Shown piece by piece: positions 10,848 through 22,189 of a DNA stretch of 64,000 nt. The stretch spans positions 37,983,561 through 38,047,560 of the forward strand of contig NC_088775.1 of the NCBI RefSeq assembly GCF_954871325.1. The letters run 5' to 3'. The DNA comes from Gordionus sp. m RMFG-2023. Taxonomy: Eukaryota > Nematomorpha > Gordioida > Chordodea > Parachordodidae. Made by a program: the position numbers and the translations under genes. The notes under the pieces were generated by a model. The model did no database searches and was not told the origin of the DNA. It saw only the letters and a list, made by a program, of their open reading frames with translations. Position 1 is the first letter of the stretch. Each line of letters opens with the position of its first letter.

Positions 10848-11934
10848 CTACTCGAATTTTCTCCCTTTCTTTAATAATTGATATAAGGGCGCGGCTATTT
10901 GAGTAAATCCTTCCACGAACCGATGATAATAATTTACCATCCCCAAAAATGCCTGGACCTCTGCTTTATTACTGGGTCTAATATTATTAATTATAGTCAT
11001 ATTTCTGTCCACCGGCCGCACCTCCTTTCCTGTGTTCTTATGCCTTAGATAAGTCATCTCGGTCACCCCCCAACACGCTCTTCTCCCCGCTGGCTCTCAA
11101 TCTTTTCTCTTTGATCCTTCGAAATACTTCCTCCAATCTCTGTTCATGTTGTTCGGGATTTTTCCCCTTCACCAATACATCATCCATATAGTAGAAAACT
11201 CCCTCCATTCCCTGGAAAACCTCAGCCATCCTACGCTGAAAAATGGGAGCTGACACACTAAGTCCGAATGGTAATCCACAAAACGCAAACAATCCTTTCG
11301 GCGTAGTAATCGTTAATAACCTCCTAACCTCCGGCTTTACCCGTAGTTGCAGATATGCATTAGAGAAATCCACTTTTGAAAAATAAACACTTTCTTTTAG
11401 ACTAGCCAGTATTTCTTCCATTCTCGGCAAGGAATATTTAACCTCTACTACCCACGGATTCACTGTAACTCGAAAATCGGTGCATAAACGAAGTTTCCCA
11501 TTGGCTTTTTTCACAGGCACTAACTGACTTGCCCATTCACTGTACTCCATCGGACATACAATACCTTTCCGTACCCATTAATCCAACTCCAATTTCACTT
11601 TCTTTCTCCATTCAAACGGTATCCTCCGTAACGCACAAAACTTCGGAACGCAACCATCCTTTAATTTAATGTCTACTTCATAATCTCTGAGGCAACCTAG
11701 GTCTTCGCTGAAGATCTCCCGATAACTTTGTACTAATCTCCGCACTCCTTCTTGCACTCTGGTCATAGCCAATTTTCTTCCCTCCTCTTCTTTAGCTATC
11801 AATTCTTCTTCCCTGGGCATTGTTTCCTCCTCCACTACCGCCTGATTTCCTTTTATTTTTGTATTCATCACCACTCGATTTTCTTTCTGTGATTCCTCCT
11901 TCCTTTCCTTCGCCTTCCCTTCCTCCTTTTTCAT
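10848..11934 (-). pseudogene. Reverse transcriptase part of the 8368-14889 element
   Basis: 11038-11550 contains the fingers-palm core: ASQLVPVKKANGKLRLCTDF, YFSKVDFSNAYLQLRV, FCGLPFGLSVSAPIFQ and the active-site box YYMDD. 11578-11934 is the preceding part (EDLGCLRDYEVDIKL, with a highly charged Lys/Glu N-terminal stretch that may be coiled). 10848-11066 is the connection segment (VQAFLGMVNYYHRFV). Motif order and spacing are those of Ty3/gypsy RTs. Broken. Confidence 0.9.
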
Positions 11935-12129
11935 AATATCACGACCCCTTTCTTTGGCTCTAACGTACCCCGGATAATTTCTACCTACTTCTCTCTTGAA
12001 TCATTATTTGCGGCTTCTCCCCCTGAATTTCTTTCCCCCATTTTACCTTTAGGACTTTTCTTCCCTATTTCGCCCTTGGAGTTATTCTCTTTTACTTCTG
12101 TTCTATTATTACCTCCCTTTATTTGGATC

Positions 12130-12440
12130 CTCGAATTATTTTCATTTATTCCGCTCCTTGAATTATCGCTCCTGGTTACTCTCCTGGAATTATTTTTCTT
12201 TAGTTCGCTCCTTAAATTATCGCTCCTTGACTTATTATGACGGGTTACGCTCCTTGAATTACCGCTCCTTGAATTATCGCTCCTTGAATTATCGCTTCTT
12301 AAATTACCGCTCCTTGTTTCGCTTCTTAAATTATCGCTCCTGGTTTAGCTCCTTGAGTTATTTCTCCTTGTTAAGCTCCTTAAATTATCGCTCCTTGTTT
12401 CGCTCCTTGTTTTTGCTCCTTGTTTCGCTCCTTGGAAGAC
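12130..12440 (-). repeat. 15-base tandem repeat encoding Asn-Ser-Arg-Ser runs
   Basis: On the plus strand CGCTCCTTGAATTAT is repeated with variants; on the minus strand this reads as (D/G)NSRS repeats. The stretch lies between the retropepsin and RT of the 8368-14889 element and would form a disordered Ser/Arg linker. Units of 15 bases keep the frame. The plus-strand ORF at 12158-12754 (LNYRS repeats) is only the antisense reading. Confidence 0.75.
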
Positions 12441-12573
12441 TTTCGTGGTTTCCCTTGTTCAACATGGTCTCAATTCCAGGCAACACATTCTCTTTCAAGG
12501 TCATAACGGCATATTCATCATTTGTAATTGGTACAAATATTCCCCACCATGAAAATACTCCTATTCTAGGGAT

Positions 12574-12876
12574 TCAATCCCAACCCATCACCACTTCTTT
12601 ATTCCGATTAATGATCCATACATCCAATATTTCAACCCTTTCCTCCGATGTCGCTACTATCTCCATCCTACCCATGGCTGCCAGAAAAGTTCCATCAAAC
12701 TGCCTTATTCTCAACCCCTCGTTCTCTGTCCTTTTCCCAGGCCAAATACTTTGATATCCATTATAAACAATTACCGAAATGGCAGCTCCTGTATCAAATA
12801 ACATGGGAACCATTCCTCCCCCCAAATTTATCATTACTCTAGGACAAAGATCATGGACTATCCCCTCTTGTAACAT
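12574..12876 (-). pseudogene. Retropepsin part of the 8368-14889 element
   Basis: The aspartic protease signature MLFDTGAAISVI lies about residue 25, with a downstream LDVWIINRNKEVVMGWD segment corresponding to the flap and C-terminal half (usual ending I(L/M)G). Upstream DLCPRVMINL is shared with the protease of the 3546-8131 element. Confidence 0.8.
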
Positions 12877-12978
12877 ATTTACGCATCCCTCTTTTGCTTT
12901 TCACTGATTAATTTCCTCCTCCCTACCCCCTAACCATCTCGCCCCGACCTGTACTGCAATTTTCTCACTATCATATAG

Positions 12979-13344
12979 TCACAAATTTTCACAATTTCTC
13001 GCCACATGCCCATCCTTTCGGCATCTAAAACATTCCATATTTTTCCCCTCTAACTCTCCAATATTAATTGCTCGCCCCTTTTCCCCTCTCTCCCCCTCAA
13101 TCGTCCTCACATTTAAAGCATTTGGACTCATCCCTCTCTGTGGAAAACCCCCTTTATTATTGTAATTATTCGCATTACATTTCTCCTTATTATGCCCAAA
13201 CCTACCACAACCAGCACATCTTAATCTCTCTTGTTTACCCGGACAATAAGGGGCTATATGTCCTAATTTTCCACAACCGAAACACTTCGCTTCCCGGCAA
13301 TCTCTGAGCATATGATCTGGTTTACCGCAATTATAACAACTCAT
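12979..13344 (-). pseudogene. Gag nucleocapsid part with four CCHC knuckles
   Basis: This 121-codon open stretch holds four C-X2-C-X4-H-X4-C motifs: CYNCGKPDHMLRDC, CFGCGKLGHIAPYC, CAGCGRFGHNKEKC and, after a ~45-residue spacer, CFRCRKDGHVARNC. Four knuckles is more than the one or two usual in gypsy gag. The spacer carries GGFPQRG, also seen in the gag at 6640-7191. The upstream capsid-like part is only faintly visible to about 13500. Confidence 0.85.
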
Positions 13345-13628
13345 TACCCCTCTTCCCCGCGATTCAAAATTTTGTCTAATTTCTATTCTCCTTCCCTAAG
13401 AATTTTCTCTGGGCTCTCTATACGGTCGCAACATTTGATTATTTCCAATATTTTGTTTATCAGAGCTATATATATTACTGTTTATATCGCTATCCGTCCA
13501 CCCTTTAATTAACTCCTGAACCGGAACCAAGTAACTTTACCCATCATATCCTCCTCTCCATTATGTCCCTCATTGGTCAAAGTTTGTCCTTTAATTCTTA
13601 CGCTGTGACTCCTTCTCATTCTCCTGCC

Positions 13629-13724
13629 CTAAACTAAACTACATATCCATATTAATATTATAACCAACGCTCCAAAAATATTATACTGAACCTCCCAGTA
13701 TTTAACAAATTTTAAACTTTTCAT
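13629..13724 (-). CDS. Short hydrophobic leader ORF, 31 codons
   Basis: Minus-strand ORF MKSLKFVKYWEVQYN followed by a hydrophobic run (IFGALVIILIWICSLV). It lies between the leader repeats and gag, in the place held by the 69-codon membrane ORF of the 3546-8131 element. It predicts a single membrane-spanning helix near the C-terminus. It is very short and could be chance, but the same position and a similar hydrophobic profile in two elements argue for a shared part. Confidence 0.35.
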   Translation of the reverse strand: MKSLKFVKYWEVQYNIFGALVIILIWICSLV

Positions 13725-13879
13725 CACGGCGTTATAAAAAATTTATGGTCAATTTCAAAATAAAAATCTTGGTTATCTGTAATGTCAACAAGTAAGATAT
13801 TATAAGTAACTTAAATAAGCCAATGATGCACATATACATGCACACTTAATAGGTTAATGGATGACAAATTCTTGTAAAT

Positions 13880-14280
13880 TTCTTGTAACAGATTTATATT
13901 TAAAAATATTTGGGCAGCACTTCCTACAATTTTTGATAGAGTTGTCTAACACTCTTCCAAAAATTTTGGCAGCACTTCCATGTACTTAGCTAATTTTCTA
14001 AAATTTTGGGTAAATTTGACTAATAGATTTATAATTGGAAAAATTTGGATAGCACTTCCGTGTATCTAGCTAATTTTCTAAAATTTTAGGTAAATTTGTC
14101 TAACAAATTTATATTTGGAAAAATTTGGGCAGCACTTCCGTGTACTAGGCTTATTTAGTAAAAATTTAAGCGAATTTCTATCAGATTTATATTCGAAAAA
14201 ATTTGGGCAGCACTTCCGTGTAACTAGCTTATTTAGTAAAAATTTGAGCGAATTTCTATCAGGTTTATATTCGGAGTGTA
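13880..14280. repeat. Leader tandem repeat of about 80 bp, five copies
   Basis: The core (G)GCAGCACTTCC recurs at about 13912, 13968, 14047, 14127 and 14206, with AATTTGGGC before it and TTAGTAAAAATTT-like sequence after it. It lies in the 5' leader of the 8368-14889 element. The last two copies are the most alike. Confidence 0.85.
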
Positions 14281-14334
14281 ACTGATACTTTAATCAACGG
14301 TAAGCCAAAACCTCAAATTAATCAATATATCACT

Positions 14335-14505
14335 GTAAACGTCCACTCCACAGGTAATTAATTATTCCAATTAAACTTCTACCCTACGGGTATAACCTAA
14401 CTAATTTATCAAAATAAACTTCCGTCCACAGCTAATTAATTATTCCAATTAAACTTCTGCCCCACGGGTATAACCTAACTAATTTATCAAAATAAGATAA
14501 CGCGA
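14335..14505. repeat. Leader duplication of about 87 bp
   Basis: GGGTATAACCTAACTAATTT occurs twice (about 14388 and 14466), each preceded by CAATTAAACTTCT. It is adjacent to the PBS of the 8368-14889 element. Confidence 0.75.
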
Positions 14506-14527
14506 AGGCGCAAGTAATTGGCCACCA

Positions 14528-14889
14528 ATTTTAACTTTGCCTAATAATAAAAATCAGCTTTTAATACAAAACTTATTATTAATTAAAATGGATCACGTGA
14601 ACAATATATATCTCTCCTATTAATCTTTTAGAATAACAAGTTTGTACTTTATATATTTTCTTTTCCCTTCAAAATTAAAAAAATGAGAATAATATTTTTT
14701 TTTGCATAATAATAAACAAAAAAAATAATAATGCAATTTTTTTTATTATATATCACAAGAATGAATGCGCAAAAAAAATCAAAAAAAATTAATCACAAAT
14801 AAAAATTAAAAGAATGAATGCGCAAAAAAAATCACAAATAAAATGCTTATTATGCAAAATGACTCCACGCTAACACAATACACATAACA
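14528..14889 (-). repeat. Right (5') LTR of the 8368-14889 element
   Basis: Partner of 8368-8825. It is preceded on the plus strand by GGCCACCA, the complement of the PBS start, and ends ACACATAACA. Confidence 0.85.
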
Positions 14890-15459
14890 TATAATAATAT
14901 TTTAATTGCATATTTTTACCTCGTGGATTTGAATTATTTATTTTTAATATAAACGTAAATTAAAACGCGACAAATAAATTCATATTTGATTCCACACAAA
15001 TTCTTTATTCTAATATTCGATATTCAATTCAACAAATATTCCATGATTCAATATTTCAATATACGATTATTATCCTTATTCTATACAATATTCTGATGTA
15101 AATTACTTATTCTAATTTCATTTTAATTATACCAAAATTATTTTATCCGAGATAGATGCTTATAATAATTTACCCTCAACATCCTTTAAAAAGAATATTA
15201 AAATTATAATAAACATACTATATCTATACTAGTAGATAGCCCGTCATGACTGGGAATGAAAATTTTCTTCTTACTTTTATGCTAGATGTTACCTGTTATT
15301 TGAAAATAATATCCAATTTTTATTCTTTTTACCCCCTCCTCCCTTCAGGCCAGGTTCAATCCATTAAAACTAAGTGCTATGGTTTGAGTAAAAATAAATT
15401 TAAAGCCTTTACCTGATAATACCAATATTATTTGTTAAATATTACTGATTACTTATACC
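14890..15459. other. AT-rich stretch with a possible Helitron 5' terminus
   Basis: No gene. Composition resembles 24590-24950 (AAAACGCGAC, then runs rich in TTCGATATTCAA-type words). Near 15224, TCTATACTAGTAGATAGCCC resembles the TC-starting 5' tip of Helitrons, but no Rep/helicase coding or 3' hairpin was found, so this is weak. Confidence 0.3.
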
Positions 15460-17495
15460 TAGACCTGTGCGCCGGCCAAATTACGCCGAAAACGTCGCCG
15501 TTTAAGAAAATCACGCCGGCGCAGAAATTACTTTCATATTTTATACCTTTTTATTCTATTAATTGGTCAACATCACTATTGTAATTTTTTTAATATCAAT
15601 CAGGATTTTGATGAATTTTTATTTTCTACTATTTTAAAATCATAATTATATTGACGTCATTATAGAATTCAATCAATCAAAAATCTAAAATTCTAAAAGT
15701 TACCATAATTTTACATATTTTTAATATGGATGCATCTACATTTAATAATTCTATAAATAATTTTAGTATCCTAACTCTGGAAAATAAAAAATCCATAGTC
15801 GAAATTTTTTTGGTTACTAACACTTAAAAAGAGATAACAAAAAAATTTTCATAAATTCTGACAAATTTTACTGCAATTGTTGCTTAGAAAGGCTACTGGA
15901 GACGATGATGATTTAAATAAACCATTTTCACAGTATATTTTTTTTAAATATTATTTTCTCATATATAGCCAAAATTAAAATATATTTTTTGTAAAATATA
16001 ATCTAGCTATAAAATTCAAAACTTTTCAATAAACATTAGCACAGGAAATTTGTTAAAACACTTGACTTCTGAACATAATATTAAAGCAGATATCAAAATC
16101 GCAAGATTTAAAAAATATTTTATATCCAAACCAAAATTCCAGACAAATTCTAAAACCTCTAAAAAATGTCTTCTAGCAAGATATTATGTGTTATTATGTT
16201 GTGCTTACTTATTACCTTTTCAATCAATTGATCATATAGTAATGAAAGATTTTTTGAAGGTATCAAATTTATAGATATATTATTTATTATAATAATAGAT
16301 CTACCTTTCTGTCTTTTTTGTTCTATTGAAATAGCATTAACTACTGAGAAAGATTTATAATAGTTGAATTTTATAGCCATCATAGACATATATGATTTAA
16401 ATAATATTGGATAATAGCATATTCATTCATTTGTTTTAATCTCTGTTTTTCTGTAGCTTTGCAACCCAGAATAAATTTTTATAAAATTTATTTCTTCTTG
16501 AAAAATTCTCCCTATTAACTTGGCGTTACTTTTTAGTAGTGAAATTGAAACACATTTATTAGTAAATGATAGTGATAGTTCTGAAATTATTTCACTTAAG
16601 TAAAATATGGTAAAAAAAATTTGCATAACGATTTCCGGTTTGTGATCTGCAATTAATAATATATAAGTATATTCATTTATTTAATTTATCTTTTATTTAA
16701 GAAATTATATAAGTATTGGCTTCTCTTTTAGATCCAAGATTTCAAAAATTGACAATTGTGTCAAAATAAAATGGAGCAAAATTGCTCAGCTTCAGAATTT
16801 AAAATAAAACATTTTAAACTTATAGAGAATAATGATATTCAGGTAGTAAATATAGCTAATAAGGATCAAGAGGAATTATTAAATTCAAGTTATTTGACAA
16901 AATTAGCATATAAACATTCAACAAATATAAATTATGATTCCAAGTTAGGTACTTAGAACAAGAATGCCACAGTTTTTTGGAAATTCACTAGATGTGGACG
17001 TTCAAAAATTTTGGAGAGAAAAGAAGAGTAAACTTCCTAATCTTTCCAGGCTAGGCTAAAAAATTCATTGTATTCCGGCGACCAGCACACCTAGTGGAAG
17101 AGTTTTCTCTACCGCTGGATTGACGTTAAATTCAAGGAGATCATCATTATGTCCCGAAAATTTAAATAAAATAATTTTTATACATGATAATTATAAAATT
17201 ACGAAATCGATTTTGAATTTATAATAAGTTTTCTATTAAATAAATATTAAAAATTTATAATAAGTTTTCTATTAAATAAATATTAAAAATTATGCCGAGA
17301 TATCTGTAAAGTAGTGTATGTTTGTTTTTTTTTTAAATTATTAAGCAATTAAAAAAATTTATGTTATAAAAATTTATAACTGCGCCGATTTACGCCGATT
17401 TTGTTGACGGCAGCTAAAAATCGGCGCCGCTGGCCGTTGATTAGATTTTTGAAAAATGCGCCGGCCGCCGATAGTTTCATCAGCGCACAGGTCTA
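15460..17495 (+). mobile_element. hAT transposon, 2.0 kb, with transposase remnant
   Basis: The perfect 13-bp terminal inverted repeat TAGACCTGTGCGC is flanked by the perfect 8-bp duplication CTTATACC (15452-15459 and 17496-17503). Subterminal regions are rich in GCCGGCG-type words at both ends, in contrast to the AT-rich body. The plus-strand transposase (16050-17210) is decayed. A 36-bp tandem duplication (TTTTCTATTAAATAAATATT) lies at about 17215-17290. Confidence 0.93.
16050..17215 (+). pseudogene. hAT transposase (Ac-like), decayed
   Basis: Near the N-terminus LLKHLTSEHNI resembles the end of a BED zinc finger, followed by LLCCAYLLPFQSIDHIVMK, a pattern typical of hAT transposases just after the DNA-binding part. 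Around 16713 ASLLDPRFQKL matches the family's ...LLDPRFK motif. The C-terminal dimerisation region is clear at 16993-17160: DVQKFWREKKSKLPNLSRLG, then IPATSTPSGRVFSTAGLTLN and SRRSSLCPENLNKIIF, in the order known for hAT. The frame is interrupted between these blocks (for example a stop between SRLG and IHCIPAT), and the central catalytic part is not legible. The family usually has 600-700 residues. Confidence 0.85.
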
Positions 17496-17503
17496 CTTAT
17501 ACC

Positions 17504-18785
17504 TAATATTTAATATTTAAAAAAATTCCCAGGCAAAGTCCAAAGCCATATTAATTATGAAAAATTCTTCAAAGCCCAATGAAAGATCATAAATATTTTG
17601 GTAGTTAAGAACTGAAATAAATATTTAAATAATCATAATGAATTTAAAAATACAATCAAAATTCAGATTTCATGGGCCTTGGTTTTTTGATCTGGTCAAG
17701 CCCAGGCCTGCAAAAAAATTTGTTTTGGGCCAATGTCTGACATATAATTAATAATAAAAAAATTCTCAAGCGTCCAAGCTCATAATAATTTTGAAAAATT
17801 TTCCCCAAACCCAGCCCAATATAATTTAGAAAAATATTTTCCAAACCCAGCCCAAAAATTTTCTCAAACCTGGCCAACTGATAGTAATTTTCAATATTTT
17901 TTCCAAGCCTGGAGATAGGTAAATCTCTAAAAACAATATCTATTTTTTAGTCCATTTTAACCCAGCTGACCCCAACTAAGGCCAACCCATTAAGATTAAG
18001 AGTGAATACTATTTTTTTGAATAAAAATATATTTAAATTAGATTTACCTGAGGGCCATATAAATATTCTGTTTTGAAATATTACACCTATGTCTAATATT
18101 AAAAAAAACTTTAAAGCCAGCTCGCACTTGGTTTTCTCAAACCCGCAAAAGACCATAATAATTTTGTTAGTTGAGGACTGCAATAAAATATATAAAAAGT
18201 CACAATGCATTTAAAAATACAATCAGAATATGAAAGTTGCATGAGCCTTGGTTTTTGATCAGGCCTTGCCATGTCTTAAAAAAAAATTTTCAGGCCAATT
18301 TCTAGTCCATATTTAAAATTAAAAAATTTACAAGAATCTTAGACTATAATAATTATGAAAAATGTTTCTCAAGCTATATCCAAGTCCATATTAATGGTGA
18401 AAAATATTTCCCAATCCTAGGAAAACCCAAATAATTTATTTTAATCCAGAAAAATAGGTCTGATGTAAGGGGTTTATAAGAATTAAATCTGTCTAATTTC
18501 AAAATTATCATCAAATGAAGGGTAAATATCTGATTTACCTATGATTCTACTGGTGAGCTCCTGGTATTTATTTGAAATTCATGAATACATATTAAAGTAC
18601 CATTCTGAAAATATGATCATCCTAATTTAAATTTTAAACAAACCAAATGATTTATTACTTAGTTACAAAATATAAAATTAAATTTAAGAAATTGTTATAA
18701 AATTACAATAGAAAAAATTAAAAGATATGTCTAAGTTAACAAATAATACAGGTAAACTTCAATCATTGTCAAATTATATATAAGT
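17504..18785. repeat. Degenerate CCCAGCCCAA / GGCCTGCAAAA repeats
   Basis: No gene. Diffuse repeats of short words such as CCAAACCCAGCCCAA (17810-17860), GCCTTGGTTTTTTGATC (17680 and 18240) and CAGGCCTGCAAAAAAATTT. A related piece recurs at 26150-26230. These resemble the interior of the small GGCCGGGCC-rich element at 60677-61020 and may be decayed copies of that type. Confidence 0.5.
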
Positions 18786-19048
18786 TGTTGAACAAGGATT
18801 ATTATTTTATTATGATGGTTATTATATAGCACAAATTTCTACATGTTACATTCATTTAATTAATACCATTTATATTAATTAACTTAATAGTTTCATTTAA
18901 TTGTTTAATAGATTTTTTGTATATATAAAGGATAAATTTATTATAGTTTTTAAGTAAAATTTAGTTGTAATATTTATAAAAATAAATTTATTAAATAAAG
19001 TTTCGTAATTACTTTCTCATTTTGTTCTTATCCCTGCCAACCTTAACA
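18786..19048 (+). repeat. 5' LTR of the 18786-25567 element
   Basis: 263 bp, TG...CA, directly followed by TGGTGGCAGCGG. A TATATAAAGG word at about 18920 could serve as its TATA box. Confidence 0.93.
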
Positions 19049-19120
19049 TGGTGGCAGCGGAATTTACAATTTTAAAATCTTTTAAATTTATTTATTTCCA
19101 CAATATATAATTTAGATCAA

Positions 19121-20367
19121 ATGGATCAATCAACAATGAGGAGAATTGTTAAATTAGATATCAAACTAGACGAAGCTATCATGGATAATGGAGTTGTTAT
19201 AAATGGAAATGAATACTAAAATTGGGTATATGAACTTATAAGAACCAATATGATAGTTAGACAATAGGTTATGAATTCTATGTAGTAAAACCAATGATGA
19301 TTTATAAAATATTCTAAATCCAAGTAAAAAAAAAGAAAGAAAAGTTATTATAAAATTCCAATATACTTAATAAAATAACTGAATAAATAAATATAAATCA
19401 GTTATAATGAACATATATGAATACTTAGATAACCTTAAAAAATATTTGCTTAATAATGAATTAACATTTAAATTTCTTGATGACCTACCCATCGATATTT
19501 TTCGTATTGGGATAATGACCAAATGTGGGAATTAACTAAATTACCAAAGATAAATTCTTAGCCACAATTAAAAAATATTACGTAAATAGGCCATATTTAA
19601 TTCAATTCCTGGATCATAATAGATTTCATATTGACAAAATTCGTATGAAAAAAATTATAATACTAGTGACATAGGTTATTATAATAATAGAAATATTAAT
19701 TATAACAAAAGAAATTATAATGATTATAAATCTAATGAGCATTTAAAAACAACTTTGGACGAAACTTTGTTATAAGATATGATATTAATTATAATAAAAA
19801 TTGCAATTTTATTATTATGAAAATTATAATTATAGAGACTACAGAAATTTTAACTTTAGAGGCCATAACTGTGAATCCCATGATAAGAAAAATGTCAATA
19901 AAAAATTTCTAATAATGAGAATAGAAAATTAGACAAAGAAACACATTATTATAAAAGAAATTATCATTGTAATTGTAAATTTCTTAGTAACAAGAAATTG
20001 AAAAATATTGAATTAGAACCAAATATTCAAAATGAAAGAGATTCTTATAAACTAAAAGAGATAAATTATATAATAAAATTTGAAACATTTGTTATTATAG
20101 ATAATGAGGAAATAAACTTTAAAGAAAATAAGGAAATAAACATTAAAGTAAATGATGAAATAAAAACTTTTATAATTGATAAAAAATTTAAAAAAACAAA
20201 CAATTAATATTAAGAGAGGCAAGGTGAAAGTTAAACATCTTGATGATAAAAAAGTTTTTAAGAATATGATATGGTAATCATATATTAGAAATAGAAGGCG
20301 AAATAAAATTCTTTTTAGAAAGAACAATTTAAAGATAATTTATGATAAGAAAAAGTTGTTTATATTG
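19121..20367 (+). pseudogene. Gag-like remnant and basic tail (18786-25567 element)
   Basis: An ATG at 19121 opens MDQSTMRRIVKLDIKLDEA, and further Asn/Tyr-rich stretches follow (19680-19900), as in other gag regions here. The open stretch 19998-20207 (YKLKEINYIIKFETFVII then KTFIIDKKFKKT) parallels YKLEEINHLITIEEIIVI and KKFIINKKYKKT in the pol-like ORF of the nested element (22540-23553). This domain is unrecognised and very Lys-rich. Broken. Confidence 0.55.
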
Positions 20368-20642
20368 TAAAGTATTTTAGAATATTTGAAGTTATGATAC
20401 GAGTTTTCTAAATTTAAAAATGAAACCATAAAGTTTTCTAATATAAAGATTGTTTATTTTATTTTAAATTAATAATTTAATTTTTATACAATATATTTTA
20501 AAATTTTACATTCTTCTTTAAACTAAAAAAAACCTGCTTTATATAACAATTTTCATATTAATATATGAAAATTTATATAAAAAAATCAATTTATATCAAC
20601 AAAAAAAAACAATTTAAAGGTTAGTATTAATCGGTATTAACT

Positions 20643-22189
20643 CAGGCGCGTAACCAATGGGGAGGAAAGGGGGAAATTCCCCCCCCCCATCGCAAATTTG
20701 ACTATTTTCATAAATATCATTTTAAGCTAATAAAAATTTTACCCCCACCCCCCAGAACCCCCCACCAATCAAAATTTTACAAATATTTGAATATCAATTT
20801 TCCAACATATTATTCAAAAATATTAATAAAATGGAAAAATATTTAGTCAAAGAGATTGAAATCAAACGATAATTTATAAATAAGGCTGAGCATGAAAAAA
20901 AGTAATGTGTCGTTAGCAGCGATATCATTATTGAATTCAATTGATCAATCAGAGTTCATCATTGCTGCTAGTTGCATCAATAAATTATTTTTAGCTCACT
21001 ACTTTGTAGAAATTTACAAAAACCAAATTTAGATTTGGTTCAGGTTATTGATTTGGCGGAAAATATCCATGAACAGGTAGATACAATAAGAATGAATGTA
21101 GATAAATATTTTCATAATATTTATCTAGACGTTGAATCGAAGGCTAAATTTTATGATATAATACTAATTAAACCTCGTTTAGCACCTAGGCCATTATTGA
21201 GATGAAGATAAATATTGGCTCAACTGAAGAATATTATAAAATATCCATTTTCATCCCATTCTTAGATACTTTTTTATCGCAAATAAAAGTACGGGTTTTA
21301 GATAAAAAACAAGTCTTTAGCAATCTTCAAGTTTTATTACCCAAAGATCCTTCTTCATTTTCAAATGCCACTATTGGTAAAATTAAATATTAAGAAAAAT
21401 TTTATTCCTATGAGATTGATACTGAAATAAATTTAATCAGTGAATTCGAATTGTGGTACAAATATTTATACGTTTAGCTATTTTACCTGAGCATGCTATT
21501 GATACACTCAATCGGTGTAAAGAAACCTTGGCTCAATTTCCTAATATTTCGAAGTTGTTTTATATTCTTGCATGTTTGCCTATTACAACATGTACGAATG
21601 AAAGGACTTTTTCTAACTTGAGAAGGTTGAAAACATATTTACGAAGTACTGAATCTCGGCTAAATGGGTTAGCTCTGTTAAATATACACAGAGATTTGGT
21701 TCCAACGGCAAACGAAATAATTAAAAATCTTGTATTTGATAAGAAGTTAAAAAAACTTGTTAATTTAATTATTTTCTAGTCAATATTTTAAACTACTATT
21801 AGTATTTTCAATAAAAAAAGTATATTCTACTTATATTGTATGAGAATTTAAGCTGAGGCTAGTTTTTAAAGCAAATTTTATAAAAAAAAATGACATTGCA
21901 CTTTATTTCAACTTTACATTTAAAAAAACCTTATTAAATATAATATACCTAACTTGAAATAATAAAAAAGAGGCTTGTAATATCCTATCCATAAGCACGA
22001 ATTAGTAAATAATAGTTAAAAATAGAAATATAATTATTATTAAATTATGAATAATTTAATAGAATAGCTAAATAAGACCCGGCCGAAGACCGGGGAAAAG
22101 CTGGCCGAAGGCCAGCTAAAAGGGGTTTGGGGGCGAAGCCCCCAAAAAATTATTTCCCCCCCTATAAAAAAATCCTGGATACGCCACTG
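20643..22189 (+). mobile_element. hAT transposon inserted in an LTR, 1.55 kb
   Basis: Flanked by GTATTAAC at 20634-20641 and 22190-22197 (8 bp). The ends CAGGCGCGTAACC and, inverted, CAGTGGCGTATCC are diverged hAT-type terminal repeats. C-rich runs follow the left end and precede the right end. A perfect GC-rich hairpin CTGGCCGAAGGCCAG lies at 22101-22115. A transposase C-terminal half is visible. It cuts the left LTR of the 20368-24418 element, so it is the youngest layer of this nest. Confidence 0.92.
21100..21779 (+). pseudogene. hAT transposase C-terminal half (ZMYM1-like)
   Basis: 21202-21393 carries INIGSTEEYYKISIFIPFLD, matching NINIGSVEEYYKIKVFIPLL in the element at 26728. 21453-21779 carries the dimerisation domain: FPNISKLFYILACLPITTCT, NERTFSNLRRLKTYLRSTES and LNGLALLNIHRDLVPTANEI. 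Such sequence is typical of the ZMYM1/DUF4371-type hAT transposases of animals. The N-terminal zinc finger and most of the catalytic fold are missing, so the copy is truncated as well as interrupted (a stop follows KIKY). Confidence 0.9.

Larger units (their letters stand above)
8368..14889 (-). mobile_element. Ty3/gypsy element with full domain set, minus strand, broken
   Basis: LTRs at 8368-8825 and 14528-14889 enclose, in minus-strand order, a PBS (complement ends ATTGGCCACCA at 14527), a repeat-rich leader, a short membrane ORF, gag with four CCHC knuckles, retropepsin, a Ser-Arg repeat linker, RT, RNase H, integrase and a polypurine tract (complement of 8826-8836). The order is canonical for Ty3/gypsy. 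The coding part is noticeably richer in G+C than its surroundings. All domains are recognisable, but pol lies in at least half a dozen separate open stretches, so it is broken. The LTRs match closely except for A/T-run length changes, giving an intermediate age. No target duplication was recognised. Confidence 0.9.

Noticed and set aside
12158-12754. A 198-codon plus-strand ORF with LNYRS repeats
   Set aside because: It is antisense to the Ser/Arg repeat and retropepsin of the minus-strand gypsy element, whose protein motifs fix the coding strand.
18786-19048. A solo LTR
   Set aside because: The matching LTR at 25304-25567 and the shared TAAGT duplication show it is one end of a complete insertion.
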